Under the pieces are notes generated by a model. It was given only the letters and a program-made list of their open reading frames with translations. It made no database searches and was not told where the DNA came from. A stretch of 64,000 nt of DNA from Oopsacas minuta (lineage: Eukaryota; Porifera; Hexactinellida; Lyssacinosida; Leucopsacidae): positions 220,303-284,302 of the forward strand of contig JAKMXF010000319.1 in assembly GCA_024704765.1 (NCBI GenBank), given 5' to 3'. This document shows, one piece after another, positions 21,802-35,000 of the stretch (positions within the stretch are counted from its first letter, which is position 1; each line of letters opens with the position of its first letter). Made by a program: the position numbers and the translations under genes.

Positions 21802-24443
21802 AAACCTTTAGTGCCAAAGATCACTAATAAGTGATTACTCAAGAAATAATTAACAACTTAAAATATGAGTAAAGACTATCTTCTTGTTTAGTAACTGATC
21901 GTGACATTATAACGGAGAAAAATGGCAACTGCAGAACAAACCTATGACATCCTAATTGCAGGCGCAGGAGTTTCTGGACTCTATTGCGCATACAAATTAA
22001 ACGAGAAATATCCCAAAAAGACCATATGTATTATAGAAAAACTGGACCGCATTGGTGGGCTGTTGGAGAGTAATCTTGTAACAATCAATGGGAAAACCAT
22101 CAAACAAGAAGAAGGTGGAATGCGCTTTTACAAAACTAGTGAGATCTATAAATTAGCTATAGAATTAGGATTGGAGAAAGAAATTGTTCCTTTCTCAATG
22201 GGAAACAAATATAATTTGAACTTCATTAGAGGTGTTCGCTTTACACTTGGTCAAGCTGTTGAATCAAAAGTGTGGTTTGACTTGTATAATACGGGTTTGA
22301 GTGTAAAAGAGAAAGACAAATATACGGATCCATTCGCTATACTAAATGATGTATTCGATAAATTCGCATGATGCAGGACCCACAAGAAGAAGCACCATTT
22401 ACTCCACAACAATGGCAACATGTTAGATTAGAATGGAAGGTTGACAATATCGAATTATATAAATGGGATTTTGCGTCTATACTGCGTTTTATGGGTCTTT
22501 CCTATGAAACGATCAAAATGATTGAGATATCACTTGGATTCAAAAGTTTATCCAATCGTAATATAAATGCTGGATTCGGATTCCAATCCAACCTTGACTT
22601 CACCTCAAACCCCGAGTTTTATACTCTTAAATATGGTTATGATGAAATACCAAAAAGGCTTTGCAAAAGAATCACAAACAATGGAGTAAAAGTCAATTTA
22701 CTATCTGAGTTAGTGAAACTTGATGAAGATGTTGGCCAAAGTTTTCCAATTCGTATTGAATATATTGACAGAAATGATCCGAATAAATCACAGCAAAAAA
22801 CTATCAGATGCAAAAGATGTGTACTGGCTTTACCCAAATTAGCCTTGCAAACTTTACCTTCAAGTAACGAATGGATGGCAGACACTAAATTTTCACGGTA
22901 TGTCGATTCCGTAATCTCTGAATCCCTTACAAAAATCAATTTGTATTTTGAAAAGCAATGGTGGTCCATATTGGGAATTGATAGTGGTCCGAATTATACG
23001 GATTTACAGCTTGGTAGCGTGTACATATTTACTCCGATCAGAGAACCTACAGAACGAGGGAAGGCATACGAAGATCCTGGATCGTTAACTATTTATTGTG
23101 ACTATGACAATAGTTATTACTGGCAATCTATGCAATCGATTGGTAAGGATTATCAGCCGAAAGACAATGTAAAAGTTTCACTTCACAGTGTTTTAGCCAA
23201 AGAACAAGTTGTTGTAGTTGCCATGGATCAATTAGCGCAATTATTCCAAAGGTCCAATTTCAAAAAAGGAAGCCCTAGAGATGTGACCCCATGGAACCAC
23301 TCATTAATATTCCTGATCCAGTTCTAGCCACATACACTCACTGGACAGAACCGCGTTTTGGTGATTCTTGTCACGCATGGAAGGTATTTTCTAATGATAG
23401 TATAGTTTCTCCTGGGATGTTCAATGTGTTAGGGCCTAACATTGGTATTATTGGAGAATCATATTCACTTGTCCAGTCCTGGGTGGATGGGTCATTGACT
23501 CATACTAATTCTTATTTAGAATATATCACGCAATCTGGAGATTTCTAATGGGTGCGTGTGTGAGCTCTTAGTGAGTGTATAGGAACACTATATGTGTGTG
23601 CTTTGAATTCATTACTTAAGTTCAAACATTTCAGTGTTAGTGTTACGCTTGTTTAGAGATGGAATTTGTTATCTATTGTATTGAATATATTGGTATTTGT
23701 AATGATTTTTAGTGATATGATTTGATTAATCGTTTTCTATTTGGTGTACATGGGGCCTTCATAAACAGACACCTGTATAATCCGGTTGACCTACCCTACT
23801 CAACAAAAGTAATCAGGCAATGGTAAAGTTTCCATACAAATACTAATAATCTCCCCTATTTTTGATGGGCCAATACAGTAAAACTTCAGAGTATCTCCCA
23901 TGTCATAGTTGCATTCTTCGTATTGTAACCTCAGTATACAGACTTCCAGTTTAGATATTTTTTACTGATGCTAAATATTTCCAACTCATGACCAGAGGCA
24001 CCACTGGATGGATACAAACTATAATCTAAATACACTCCGTAATCCATTTCCCACACGATTATGGATCCATATCCAATCTATATCCATTTTGAATGCGAAT
24101 ATTCAAATCAAATTCATGAAACATCCATGAAATACATAAATTTTATGGATCTGATAGATTCCTTTTGGAGCTTACAATCCTGAGATTCCGAATTTAGTAG
24201 CAAATGTCTATGACCGAATACGGCCGGGAAAATGTGTGATTTAATGACGTCAATAAGGTACTGAAATCTCGATTTGAGTGTACGAATTGGTTGAAACGAA
24301 GTTATATAATTTTAGTCTTCCTTTTTGTTACAAATGCAACAATTCGACCGTAATTGGTTAATTGTAGTATGAGAATGGGATTGGTTTGCAATCTTACAAG
24401 CAAAACCATAGGATTACACGTGCATCTCAATTACATTGTCTCT
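21802..24443. repeat. right arm of 2.6 kb inverted repeat
   Basis: Reverse complement of 10,353-12,983. It carries amine-oxidase copy 2 with its upstream 120 bp and about 890 bp of downstream sequence. The 8.8 kb between the arms contains the gene at 18,456 and the hAT element at 13,148. Confidence 0.9.
21922..23548 (+). pseudogene. flavin amine oxidase (L-amino-acid-oxidase-like), copy 2, two frameshifts
   Basis: Same protein as the gene at 11,237-12,864, on the other strand. The frame breaks twice: at 22,360-22,362 (three A where copy 1 has four of the complementary base at 12,423-12,426) and at 23,287-23,290 (four C where copy 1 has five at 11,495-11,499). Both are one-base losses in homopolymers, and the three open pieces align end to end with copy 1; with both bases the length is 1629, 542 residues. 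FAD motif, EEGGMRF and the C-terminal IGESYS and WVDGSL are kept. At the site where copy 1 is broken this copy is intact. If the breaks are real, neither copy makes a full enzyme; if they are assembly errors in a hard-to-polish inverted repeat, both do. Confidence 0.85.
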
Positions 24444-24894
24444 AACGACACTGTAATCTATATTATTAAATGCCTAGGTAGACAGATATTGTCTACCTAA
24501 GCATTTAAATGAACTTATGCAGTCATCTATATTTGCTTGAAAATACTTACAGAGATGGTATTAACATTGATATGATGTGTTTCCCTTAACGGCATTACCT
24601 TGTTGTCACATCATATCATACTTATAATCTCAACTTGTAAATTCCAACAGGTTCTTGATAACTATCTATATTATTCAATCTCAATCGTTGTTTGTTTGTC
24701 CGTTGTTAAGGAAAGGATTTACGGTATGTCTATCTGCCTCCACATATAGAGCAATGTGTGTTCGTCGGTAAATCCATGAAGTTACAGCCCCCCGCCCACT
24801 CAAAATGGTCACGGAACGCCCCTGAGTGGTCACCCTAGTTAACTGTCTCGTAACCATTCTCGTTTTTAGTCTTATTTATCTTTCAGATGATATA
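24444..24894. repeat. family C repeat, hairpin and family A 5' end
   Basis: Bases 24,466-24,508 form a hairpin with 18 bp arms (aaatgcctaggtagac and its complement with one mismatch). Family C words follow (gatggtattaacattgatat, gttgtcacatcatatcat). Bases 24,664-24,735 are a family A 5' end (attcaatctcaatcgttg, ggaaaggatttacggtatg) that stops abruptly. No gene is seen. Confidence 0.6.
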
Positions 24895-25359
24895 CAGTAG
24901 ACTCCGCTTAATAGAGCCACGGATTAACAGAACCATACAAATAGTGTAATTACTCTGGTTTATTAATCGGGTCCAGAAGACCTCCTCCCCAGTGTTCCCC
25001 CTAAGCGTTTTGACCGGCCGGCTGGACGCCCAAAACGCCAATTTGGCATTCCGACGGCTGGTCAATTCGGATCTGCAGCCGATCAAGAAAAATTGAGTAG
25101 ATTTTATTAGTATAGGCATAGGCTTAACAGCTATTAATATAATAATATACGACATAAATTCAGTGATTTTCGGCAATATCGATGTTGAGTTTCATTTGTA
25201 TGTTCTGAATAGTGTCGTAATCTCCAGCAGGAACTTTGCCGCAATTAGATAGTTTTCGGCCGATAAAACAGGCCATGAGGCCGACCAAATGTGACCCATA
25301 ACTTGGCTTAGGGGGAACACTGCTCCTCCCGATGTGACCTTATTAAGCGAAGTCTACTG
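24895..25359. mobile_element. pogo/mariner-like MITE, 465 bp
   Basis: The ends CAGTAGACTCCGCTTAATAG and, inverted, CAGTAGACTTCGCTTAATAA are flanked by TA. The interior contains gaccggccggctggac and has an open frame of 97 codons that matches no transposase I know; I treat it as non-coding. Confidence 0.75.
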
Positions 25360-25733
25360 TATCCTAAATAATCTCAAATTTGGTTCAAGCGAATCATGAT
25401 TGGTTGATTTCTAAATGACTAATTCATGAATTATTCAGAAAATTAATGAAAATTCATATTTAGATAATCGATATAAAAATTCTCATTTTATTCCAACAGA
25501 AATATCCGGTGGGGTAGATGAAGAGTTAAGTATCCATTTGTAAGCCGATTTATCTAACCCCTCTTATAGTGATGGAAATTTTGAGTAATTCATAGTTTGA
25601 ATAATTCATAATTCATTACCATTTTCAATGAATTATTCAAGTAAGGTTGATCTTTGTGGGTAGAAAATTACCCCTATGCTCGAGCCGCACTCCCAGTTTG
25701 TCCAATGGATATTGTTCTTTCTTAGTTCATATA

Positions 25734-26035
25734 CAGTGAAACCTGCTTAACGGTCACCTGCACATGACGGCCAACTTAATAAAGTCTCGTGTATCAATTT
25801 TCAATAGAAATCAACCTCTATATACAGGGCTCTCAACCTGGAAACTTTTCAAATCGTGAGTGTGCAATTTTGTATTAGTTTTCTGTGAAAAGACCAGGGA
25901 TTCTGCAGTATTTGTAGACCCGAAATCGTGAGACTCACAACGAGATGGTGAGAGCCCTGTATATAGCGGCCAGCAATACATAACAACCACTCTTGGTGAG
26001 TCTCTTTCGGTGGCCGTTATAGACAGGTTTGACTG
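25734..26035. mobile_element. pogo/mariner-like MITE with nested hAT-like insertion
   Basis: The ends CAGTGAAACCTGCTTAACGG and, inverted, CAGTCAAACCTGTCTATAAC are flanked by TA. Inside, 25,825-25,959 has its own inverted ends (CAGGGCTCTCAACC / CAGGGCTCTCACC) flanked by tatata, so a second element was inserted later. The outer element ends 33 bp before the splice acceptor that precedes the first coding exon of the PDZ scaffold. Confidence 0.75.
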
Positions 26036-26075
26036 TATGTCTCATTTCTCTATTTTCCTTTGAATTAGTATATGA

Positions 26076-29000
26076 ATGTCACAATTCAAATACTTGACCG
26101 CCTCTCCAACATTTGACGAGCTAATATTCGGTCTATCTCTCCATCTAAATGACATAGAACAGCAACACTTCCACTTAGCATACAACAAATATCAAAAAGA
26201 CAGAAGTATAATTGAATTCGTTGATGCTCTTGTTCCTCTATTCACTACAGGTCCCAGACGTACTCTCATTAATCCTATTCGTAAGATATTGAAACCAGTA
26301 GATGTTCCTAAGTATAATCAGCTACTTGTACGTCACGGGTATCTCACTACACGTAAGCCACTGAGTATGAAGTTACAGGAACATTATGATGCTAAGCAGA
26401 GAGCTCAGACACTACCGAGGAATATAGGTACAATAGACCCTCGCCAATCCGAACAGGTCATAAAGAGAATCCAACTTTTGGAAAATGTTCTAAAATATTC
26501 TAAAATAACTATTCATGTCCAATTTTACTGTGGACAAATACTTACTCCTATATAAGCATCTTGTCAGCCTCTTCATCGTTGTACAACTTTCGAAACATTG
26601 TCCCCCAGATCCTATAGTATTCTTTCTATGCATTCGCTAATCCAAACGAATTATTTTGCAATTGGAGCTGTGCTGTTCGGATTAGCGGGGATTTATTGGA
26701 CTGTATATTTATGTAGGATCAAGGCTACATACCTTTTTCCATTGGGAATTATTCGATTCATAAAAATTACTCAAGATACCAGCAAATATTCAATTTCCAA
26801 ATGAATCACTAAGATCGGTTTGATTATGCAATTTTAATACACTAAATCAGTCCAAATCAAATATTCTGTGTTTGACAGATTCGGAAGTTTTCGTATGAAA
26901 TAATTTAAGGTTAGTCCGATGCCTATGTCCAGATTGCTATTCAGTTGGCTTGTTTCAAAGATCAGAAAGAATTTGCTCTGACTTTTGAGTCTGGCTTAAC
27001 AAGGCTGTTTAAACTAGGACGGACAGAAGCTATACATTTTCAAATGTATAATCAAGCAGAACCAATTTTTTTGAAATTATTTATGTAAAATTCCAAAAAA
27101 TTACTTACCTGATTCTATGTACCTACTTTTAGCAGCCAAAAAATGATTTTATTGGCAAATCAATGTGTGATAGAAAACCGTAAGTACTTTCTACTGAACC
27201 TATTTTTGAACCTCTAGCATCAAATTGTCCTCGTTATGACCGTTTAAAGTAATACCGTGGAAGTTCGAAGTGCATACCTTCCCCTCGAAAAGCTGGAAGA
27301 TGAGTATCTCGAAATTTGTTAAGTTTCAAATTTCGGACATTTTACTTGATTCTATCTCCAGGATTCGGGTCATGGTGACACTTCCCTGAGGGTCCTATAA
27401 TTTCCAGGCTTATATCTTGTAATCTCATATTGCGATCAAGTGTCGCCCCCGCGAGTAGCCAACATTTCATTAAAACGGCTTTTCCCTGTACCTTCGATTT
27501 ATTTTATTTATTCAACTGACTAGCTACTGACTCCTTGCTTTCCAAGGTGAGGTTTTTATTATACAAATTATCTTACTGCCCCTTTATTGTCGTATTTAGC
27601 TAATTCCATGACTTTCTATTCATGAACTTGATCACTAATTTGAATCATGGATTAATTCCAAGGTTGCGACCGAATACTATCAGTATTTGGTTAGGCTATT
27701 ATTCATGAATACTGATATTTGGTTCAAGCGGTTTCAACCTTAATTTATTCGGTGGTTCCCAACCTAGGATACATTCACCCATTGGTTTTCCGCGGGAGAC
27801 TGTAGGGTGTCCACAAGATCTATCGTAATCTATGGAAGACAGCAGAGTAGCCAGGCATTTGTTTAAGGTGGTTGCGAGCAGTGGTGAATTGTATCCAGCA
27901 ATTAGTAATTTTTGTCAAGTAACTCGAGAAATGATTAATTATATCATAGTTTCTCTTTAATCAGAAATTTACTTCATTAAATATCCAGTACCATTTTACT
28001 ATTATATATTTATATTTATCCGAACAAGTTCTGATAATGCACGCCACTTTGGCTACGTCTCTGATGGAAGAGGTCCACAGAATGTTTTAAAATTTGTATA
28101 GGCGGCCCACTTGTAAAAAGGGTTGGTCGTTTGGCAACCGCTGGATTAATTGAAGTGCATTCAATGGGATACAGTGGATACACCATATAAGAGTATACTA
28201 CAGTGGAGTCTCTGTATAATAAACACGTCGGGAACATGATATCTGTCTGTTGTAGAGAATTGTCCTCTCCTCGGAGACTGCTTAAGTAGTAATTACATGC
28301 TTTTTGAGTGTCCGTTTTGAGAGACTCTACTGTATATTCCAAGATATTTGATTTATTATCTTTGGTCCTGAAATATCATATTAGTAAGATTGAAATATCA
28401 AAGAAATCAGCCAATTTGATATATTTAATCAAGTTTTTTGAATTCTACATACTTTCATTTGATGAACACGATAAATATATAGTTATGTGACTTCTCAGAA
28501 TTTCGAATTCACGTTCAAAATTTCATATCATAAATCATTTCTTAACAACTAACAAACTAACAAACAGATAAACAAACATCAATTAGTTTGCACAAATATA
28601 GATATTTATCCATGGTTCATTTAATAGGATCGAGTACACCAGTAGATGGTGGCATCAAGAAGATAACCCTGAAGAGAGACAGCTTAGGAGATCTAGGATT
28701 CAGTATTAGAGGAGGAGCAGAGTATCATCTTGGTATTTTCATATCCTGGGTTGATGCAGGATCTGCCGCAGCTAAGAGCGGACTTGTTGTTGGAGATCAG
28801 ATACTACAGGTATAGTAGAACCTCTTTATGTGATGATTTTCGACACGTCCCCCCCACAAAGCGTTCGTATCATTGGCGTAACGCTCGTAGCCTATTTCTT
28901 GTCAGAGCGCCTCGTTAGTTATTCCTAGACTAACATTACAGTTGAACCAATATATCTAATAAGAATTAATAAGAGCATTTTTGTCTATCCAATGAGAAAT

Positions 29001-32000
29001 ACCACAGACATCTAGAATACTCGCACACGTGGCTCGAAAAGAGTTGGGAAAAACTGGAGCTGATTTAGTATCGAGGTACCTACCATAAAACTGTATACGT
29101 TGCACACAATCTAACCCTACAAACTATTTCCAGACCAAAATGACGTCATCCTGATTGCTACTGCTAATGTATCAGAAAAATGCTCCCAATTTTACAGTTC
29201 TGTAAATAGTTTAATTAATACATTTACAGTCACAACATTTTACCATGGGGTTTAAGGATGTTTTCAAACAAAATATCAATATTTTGTTATAATAATATTC
29301 GAATGTCCCAGAGATATAACTCTTTTTGAGTCATGCGTTCGTGGAAATGTTTATACAGATCCGGCATATGCCAGTAAAATGCCTGCCTTACCGCTCCGAC
29401 AATTAAGTCCTGGAAGCTATTAGCGAACTCCCACGTGACCAAAATATTATTTAATAATACAGAGACTTAAGTTAATACGAACCCTACGAGAATTATATTA
29501 TTTGCCAGCGACTTGGTTCTTTCATTGTAAGAAAATTTTCAAAAAATACCTGACCCTGACTGTTCTATGACTATTTATTCTAGGTGAACGGGGCTAGCTT
29601 TGAAGGTATCTCCCATTCCCGTGCAGTCCAACATCTCCGGAAAGCTCAACGTCTCCGAATAGTAGTATTGAACTCCCAGAGATTCCCCGTTGCTAAGCAC
29701 GGAGATACACGCTACCACTGGATAGACCCTATATCCGGACAACCTACTCCTCCCCCACCTAACTCAGTCTTGAATAAGGAACTACTGCTTCAGGACTCTG
29801 ACATCAGGAAGGTTAGACTGGAGACAAGACATAATGAGGATCTGGGATTTAGTATTAGAGGAGGGTTAGAGCATGAACTTGGTGAGTTGATTAGGTTACT
29901 ATGGTTTTACATACTACGATTGTCCAAACCGAGTTGGATTTACCCAGAAAAGTATACAACAATCATCAATATGTAATTTACAACCTTGAGTAATATTTCA
30001 AATTTAATAATACTCGAGGTGACAACTCTCAACTATCCTGATTGCTCAATTCACTGTCAATTTTCCAAAAGTTTAAAAAATATGTTTGTCCCTCTGTTAA
30101 TACCAGAAACGATTGGTTAGGAAATTGCACCATGATGCCAATGTATTCTCGATATTCGAATAAGTAAGCAACAAATTACATTATTAAATTAGAATGTGTT
30201 TAAAATATACATCTGACGTCAATTATTCCAATAATGGTGTTTTATATTAATGTTAGGTGGCTTTCATAGGAAAATTTAAGAATATGCCTTGTCAAAAATA
30301 CAAAATACAACAGAATTGACCGATCAGGATAGTTGCGAATTGTCATACTCTCCCATAAGGGTAACACATCTTTGACGTCAAATGCATACACTAATATACA
30401 TTATATTAATATGATTAGGAATAGTTTTGTGATTACAGGAAAATGGGTAATCAATTACATTCCTAGTTGGTCTCAACCTTGGTAACATACATACTATTAT
30501 CAGTTATTCTCTCGATTTCCAGGTCTATTTTTGGTTGACGTAGAACCAAACTCTACTGCAGAATCAGTAGGCTTACTCCCTGGAGATCTGATAATTGATG
30601 TGAATGGAGTAGACTTCACTAACATATCCCATAGAGATGCTATTAGTATCCTCAAATCTCATCCTGTTATGCTGATAACACTGAAACACGTTGGAAAGAT
30701 TCCAGTATCAATTACGTCACAAACTGGCCCCACTGAATGGCATCGTATCAAACAACGGAATCCTTCAAACCTGACTTCGGCTACCCAATCACTCAGCTCT
30801 CGTACAGCTAAGAAATTCGTTCATGGCTACGGTACACAAATGATGCATCAAAAGCAGCAACCACATGCAAGTAGACACTTGATCGAGCATCGTACAAAAC
30901 AGCTGTTATCAGAGATAGAATCCAACACTATCATGTATTATTTGAATGAATATCGAGGACATGGACTGACTATAGAGGCCTTTCTTACTGTAATTTTAGA
31001 TATGTTGGATACTCCAGATAAATTGGTTCTGCTAGCTGATATACGTCAGGTTGTGTTTCCTAAGGATATAGAATACTTTGACAGGTTTGTGTAATTTTGA
31101 TATTTCATTAACCTCTATCATTGCTTAAAGCCCCTCCACTCTCTTCCGATCTGGAGCCGTATTCCCTAACAAAGTATCCATTCAATTTGTGAATTTTATA
31201 GCAATAACTCAATAATATTGAACCAATTATAACTACAGTAGATGCCGGTTATAAGAACACTCTTAGTGTAGTACTAAAATTGTTTCTCATTACCAGTAAG
31301 TATGAAGAATTCGGAGTACATTATATCGTAGATATGAAAATACTTTTCTTTAATATGGTTTCTACATCCGAAAGTGTTTAAATCAAGGGCTTCATAACCG
31401 GCATCTACTATATACAACTAACCGGTTATAAGAACGTTATGTCCAGTTCCCGACGATGTTCTTATAACCGGCATTCACTGTATTAGAGTATCATGCTCGG
31501 TGTTATATAGTAGTCCCCTCTGGAAGTTTATTACGTAGCGATTTTTCCCTTTATGCATAATACTTCCTTGAGAGACGCTTGGCAACATGGGACCAGACTG
31601 ACGCTAATCTACTAAAAAATGAACAATATTACGTGACACTGGGAGGCACTATTAGTTAGAAAAATCTAAAATTACAATCTGTGCCGATAGATTGGTCTAT
31701 TTTTATTTGTGTAAACCGTAAAGTCTCACTTCTATTTGCAGACACTATGTATTGTGGTTAAACTTTGGAATTAATAGTGTCCCCCAATTGCTAGTGCCAC
31801 TTTATACAAATAAATATATAACTGAGTCGAGCTATCGACAACTTATCAATTCGAGCTAATGCAGCGCTCCCCTTTCTGTATAATCAAATGATCTTATATC
31901 ATAATGCATAACTCTCAACTCCGAAAACCCTTGACTAATAGGTAGAAATTTTGGATAGGAACATGTTGTATTTTCAACAATTTCTTATCGAAATATGTGA

Positions 32001-35000
32001 AAATTTGCATATTAACTGTGTACTCAGGAAGTTGTAAAGACTTCACTTAGATATTCAAAATTTTAAATTTGTTCCTAGATGTATCTAACTCACCTAATGC
32101 CAAAATTCAGATTTCTAGCATTTCCCAACTCTTCTATTACTTCAACCCAAATCCAAAATATACACTCACCATTGTCACGCTGTCCTTAAACCTGAATTAT
32201 CTTTGAAAAATATGGCTCGTGGAAATGAGGTACTAAACTACTATGTATTTTTACCGTAGAATTGAATGGGAATACTTTGGAAATCGATTCCATGCGAATA
32301 TAGGAAATAATTGGCATATCAAAATTCCCGCCTTTGTCCTAGCTTAAAATGCATTTTATCTCTGGATCTATCAAGTTTTGCTGTTTAGAAAGTATTCTTG
32401 ACTGATGAAAAGTCAGTAATTTTGGTTATATTGGTAATAAAATTTCTATAACTAACAGGGTTGTTGACTTATGAATTCCCTTAATAATGATAGAATCAGA
32501 GTAATGGGAAAAACTACAAATGCTATAATTTCCATTATTGTCCATGGTGTATGAAAACTGTATTTTCATTACTATTATGTAAACCAAAATTGTTACGATT
32601 ATCCACAAAATCTATATTTTGAGAACTTCACATGATTGACGTTTAGGGACACTGAATTATTTGCGTTTTATTATACTTTAGGATACACTTCAAATCTTTT
32701 AAAATTTCCGCTCTTCAAATGATGATTATTATTTAAGCAAAAGTATTAAATCTACGAAGGACGATATGAATAATTCTTCAAGAATTTCGTCTTTAGTCTA
32801 ACCCATAATTACATTCATATTACTACTTACATAAATAGATCAAGTATTCAATTGAAACCTGAGAACAATTACGATTTGTTTCTAACAATTTACAAGTCAC
32901 GAGCCTTTGGCTCGCCGCATTGCGCCTCGTGGTATCTGTTATTCTCCAAATTGACGGCCCCTTTGAGTATTATAATATAGATATATTTAGAACAATGTAA
33001 TTCACAAATGTATTTATATGGCTTATATATTATTGAATTATTTTGTAGGATTACGCCCTTTGTAGCTGTTGAGGGCAAGTATCTATGTAAATAGGGCCGG
33101 ATTAGCCTTAAGCCAAATAAGCCCTGGCTCAGGGCCTCACGGCCCTCACCAATTCGACGGAAAAATAGCTTGGCATAGCCAGTCTCAGTCCCCACACTGC
33201 ATTTGTTGTTTGCTCATAAAGTGTAGTCATTTTGAATGCGAACGCCACAAAAATCAATCCTAATTGAATGACAAGGCAGTCAATATGAAAACATCAAAAC
33301 AGCGTCTATATCCACTATATTCGATTGTTAAGCTTCATTTCTTCTTTTCTAAATATCTAATGCACCATGCTTAATAAATGGATTTGTTAGTTACATATAG
33401 GCTTTCAGTTTATATTAAGCGAGGCCAGGGAGTGAGGTGTGAGCCTCTTTGAAATGCTTGCTATTCTGAGCAGGAATTATAGAGAGGGCCTCATAGTATA
33501 CTTGGCTTAGGGCCCCATCGAGTGCTAACCCGGCCCTGTATGTAAATTTTTGGATTTTGCAAATTTGTTTCCTTTATGTACCTAAAAGTAAACAAATATC
33601 CGCTAAATGTTGTTTACAATATGATATTCGGACTCAGCGTACTCGATTACCCCAGTATACCCATCGAAAGCATGTTTCTACCACAATTTGAAATTTGTTT
33701 ATGTTATATTCATAATAACAACAATAGATTTACATGTGAGAAACTTGAAAATGCGAAATTCGGATTCAGCGTACTTAGCTACCCCTGCATAGCCGTTTAG
33801 AGCAAGGCTGTACGTGTATTTTGAGATTTGCTAATTTGTTTACATAATATTCATAAAAACAACAAGAAATTTACATATGATTAATCCAAAAGTGTGAAAA
33901 TCGGATTCAGCATGTTAGATATATTTAGTGAACTTTTATTGAATCTTATTTACTTCCTTGATAAACACGATAAATACATAGTTGTGCGGCAATTCAAAAT
34001 TGCATACCGTAAATCCTTTCCTTGACAACGGACAAACAAACAAACAAACAAACAAGAATTCAGATTTAATAATTTATAAGTCATTAAATGACTTCTATAA
34101 CGGACATAACAAAATTTATCTGTTCAATCGAGTGTCACTCATTATTGTTACTCAGTTCACTTTCGGGCAGATTAGGTCAGCAAGATGCATAGCTATGGCT
34201 GATATGGCACCTGTTGGATTCCACGAACCGCCACTTGGCCAGAGAGAGGCTCCAGTGAGGTACACATTATCTACTCCCTTGAAACGGTAGTCAAGATCCA
34301 CAGGAGATCCCGTATCCTTTCCAAGCCGCATCGTGGAAGCTTCGTGTACGATGCATGGCGCTCGAATCATGTCAACCGTGGGTCGTCCTTTCGCCCAATC
34401 ACCAGACGATCCACCATGAGTGTGCCAATACTCCAATCCAGAAGGGGCCAAAATGTCGAGCATCTGGAAACTTGACTCTTCCATAGTTTCCCATACCTTA
34501 TTGTCTTTACTATTGGCCACCACTTGAAGAGTGACATTAGTGGTGACATCATCATCCTCATTCTTTCGGAACCAATTTTGATCATTATCGTAATCGAGCT
34601 CACCAAGGACAGTGCACACAAAGATTACATGATCTGTTGATGTTAATAGCTGCTGCATTGTTGGGGCTGCAACTACATCTGGCAAGTGACGTATGAAATC
34701 GAAGAGATTTTTCTTGGGAGTGTTATCGTATATTGCAGAAAGTTGTATGTGAAACTGGCTAGTGGATGACAGATCTCTTCCAGCTATGTAGTTCGCTGAC
34801 ATCTCCATGTTTCCAAATTTTCTATAATTGCAGAAGGTGTTAGCAGGAACTCGAGCAAAAATGGAACTGATGAAGTGGGCGGTGAATCGCTCGCCAATAT
34901 TGATCATCGAAGGAAAGTCGTGTTTGGAGAAGGAATTGAGCATGAGAGTGGTGGGTGGAAGCGCACCCATGGCAAGGATGACTTTAGCATTGCCGAGAAC

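Noticed and set aside
23291-23548. A separate small gene at the 3' end of amine-oxidase copy 2
   Set aside because: It aligns with the C-terminus of copy 1 and is simply the last piece of a frameshifted gene.
6521-24443. Bacterial contamination as the source of the intronless oxidases
   Set aside because: The genes are interspersed with the same hAT, pogo-like and family A repeats as the spliced animal genes, and a GMC gene with an intron lies within an animal gene.
24883-25176. Open frame of 97 codons on the minus strand
   Set aside because: It lies inside a MITE with clear inverted ends and has no transposase motif.
26428-26456. Donor CAG/GTCATA at 26,457 as the end of scaffold exon 1
   Set aside because: It would end the exon in phase 0, and none of the acceptors before the PDZ1 exon gives an open phase-0 junction. 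The donor at 26,428 (phase 1) joins cleanly with 28,628 and makes the total length a multiple of three.
34367-34621. Extra open frames overlapping the GMC genes (also 41,149-41,403 and opposite-strand frames)
   Set aside because: They are shadows of the real frame in a well-conserved coding exon.
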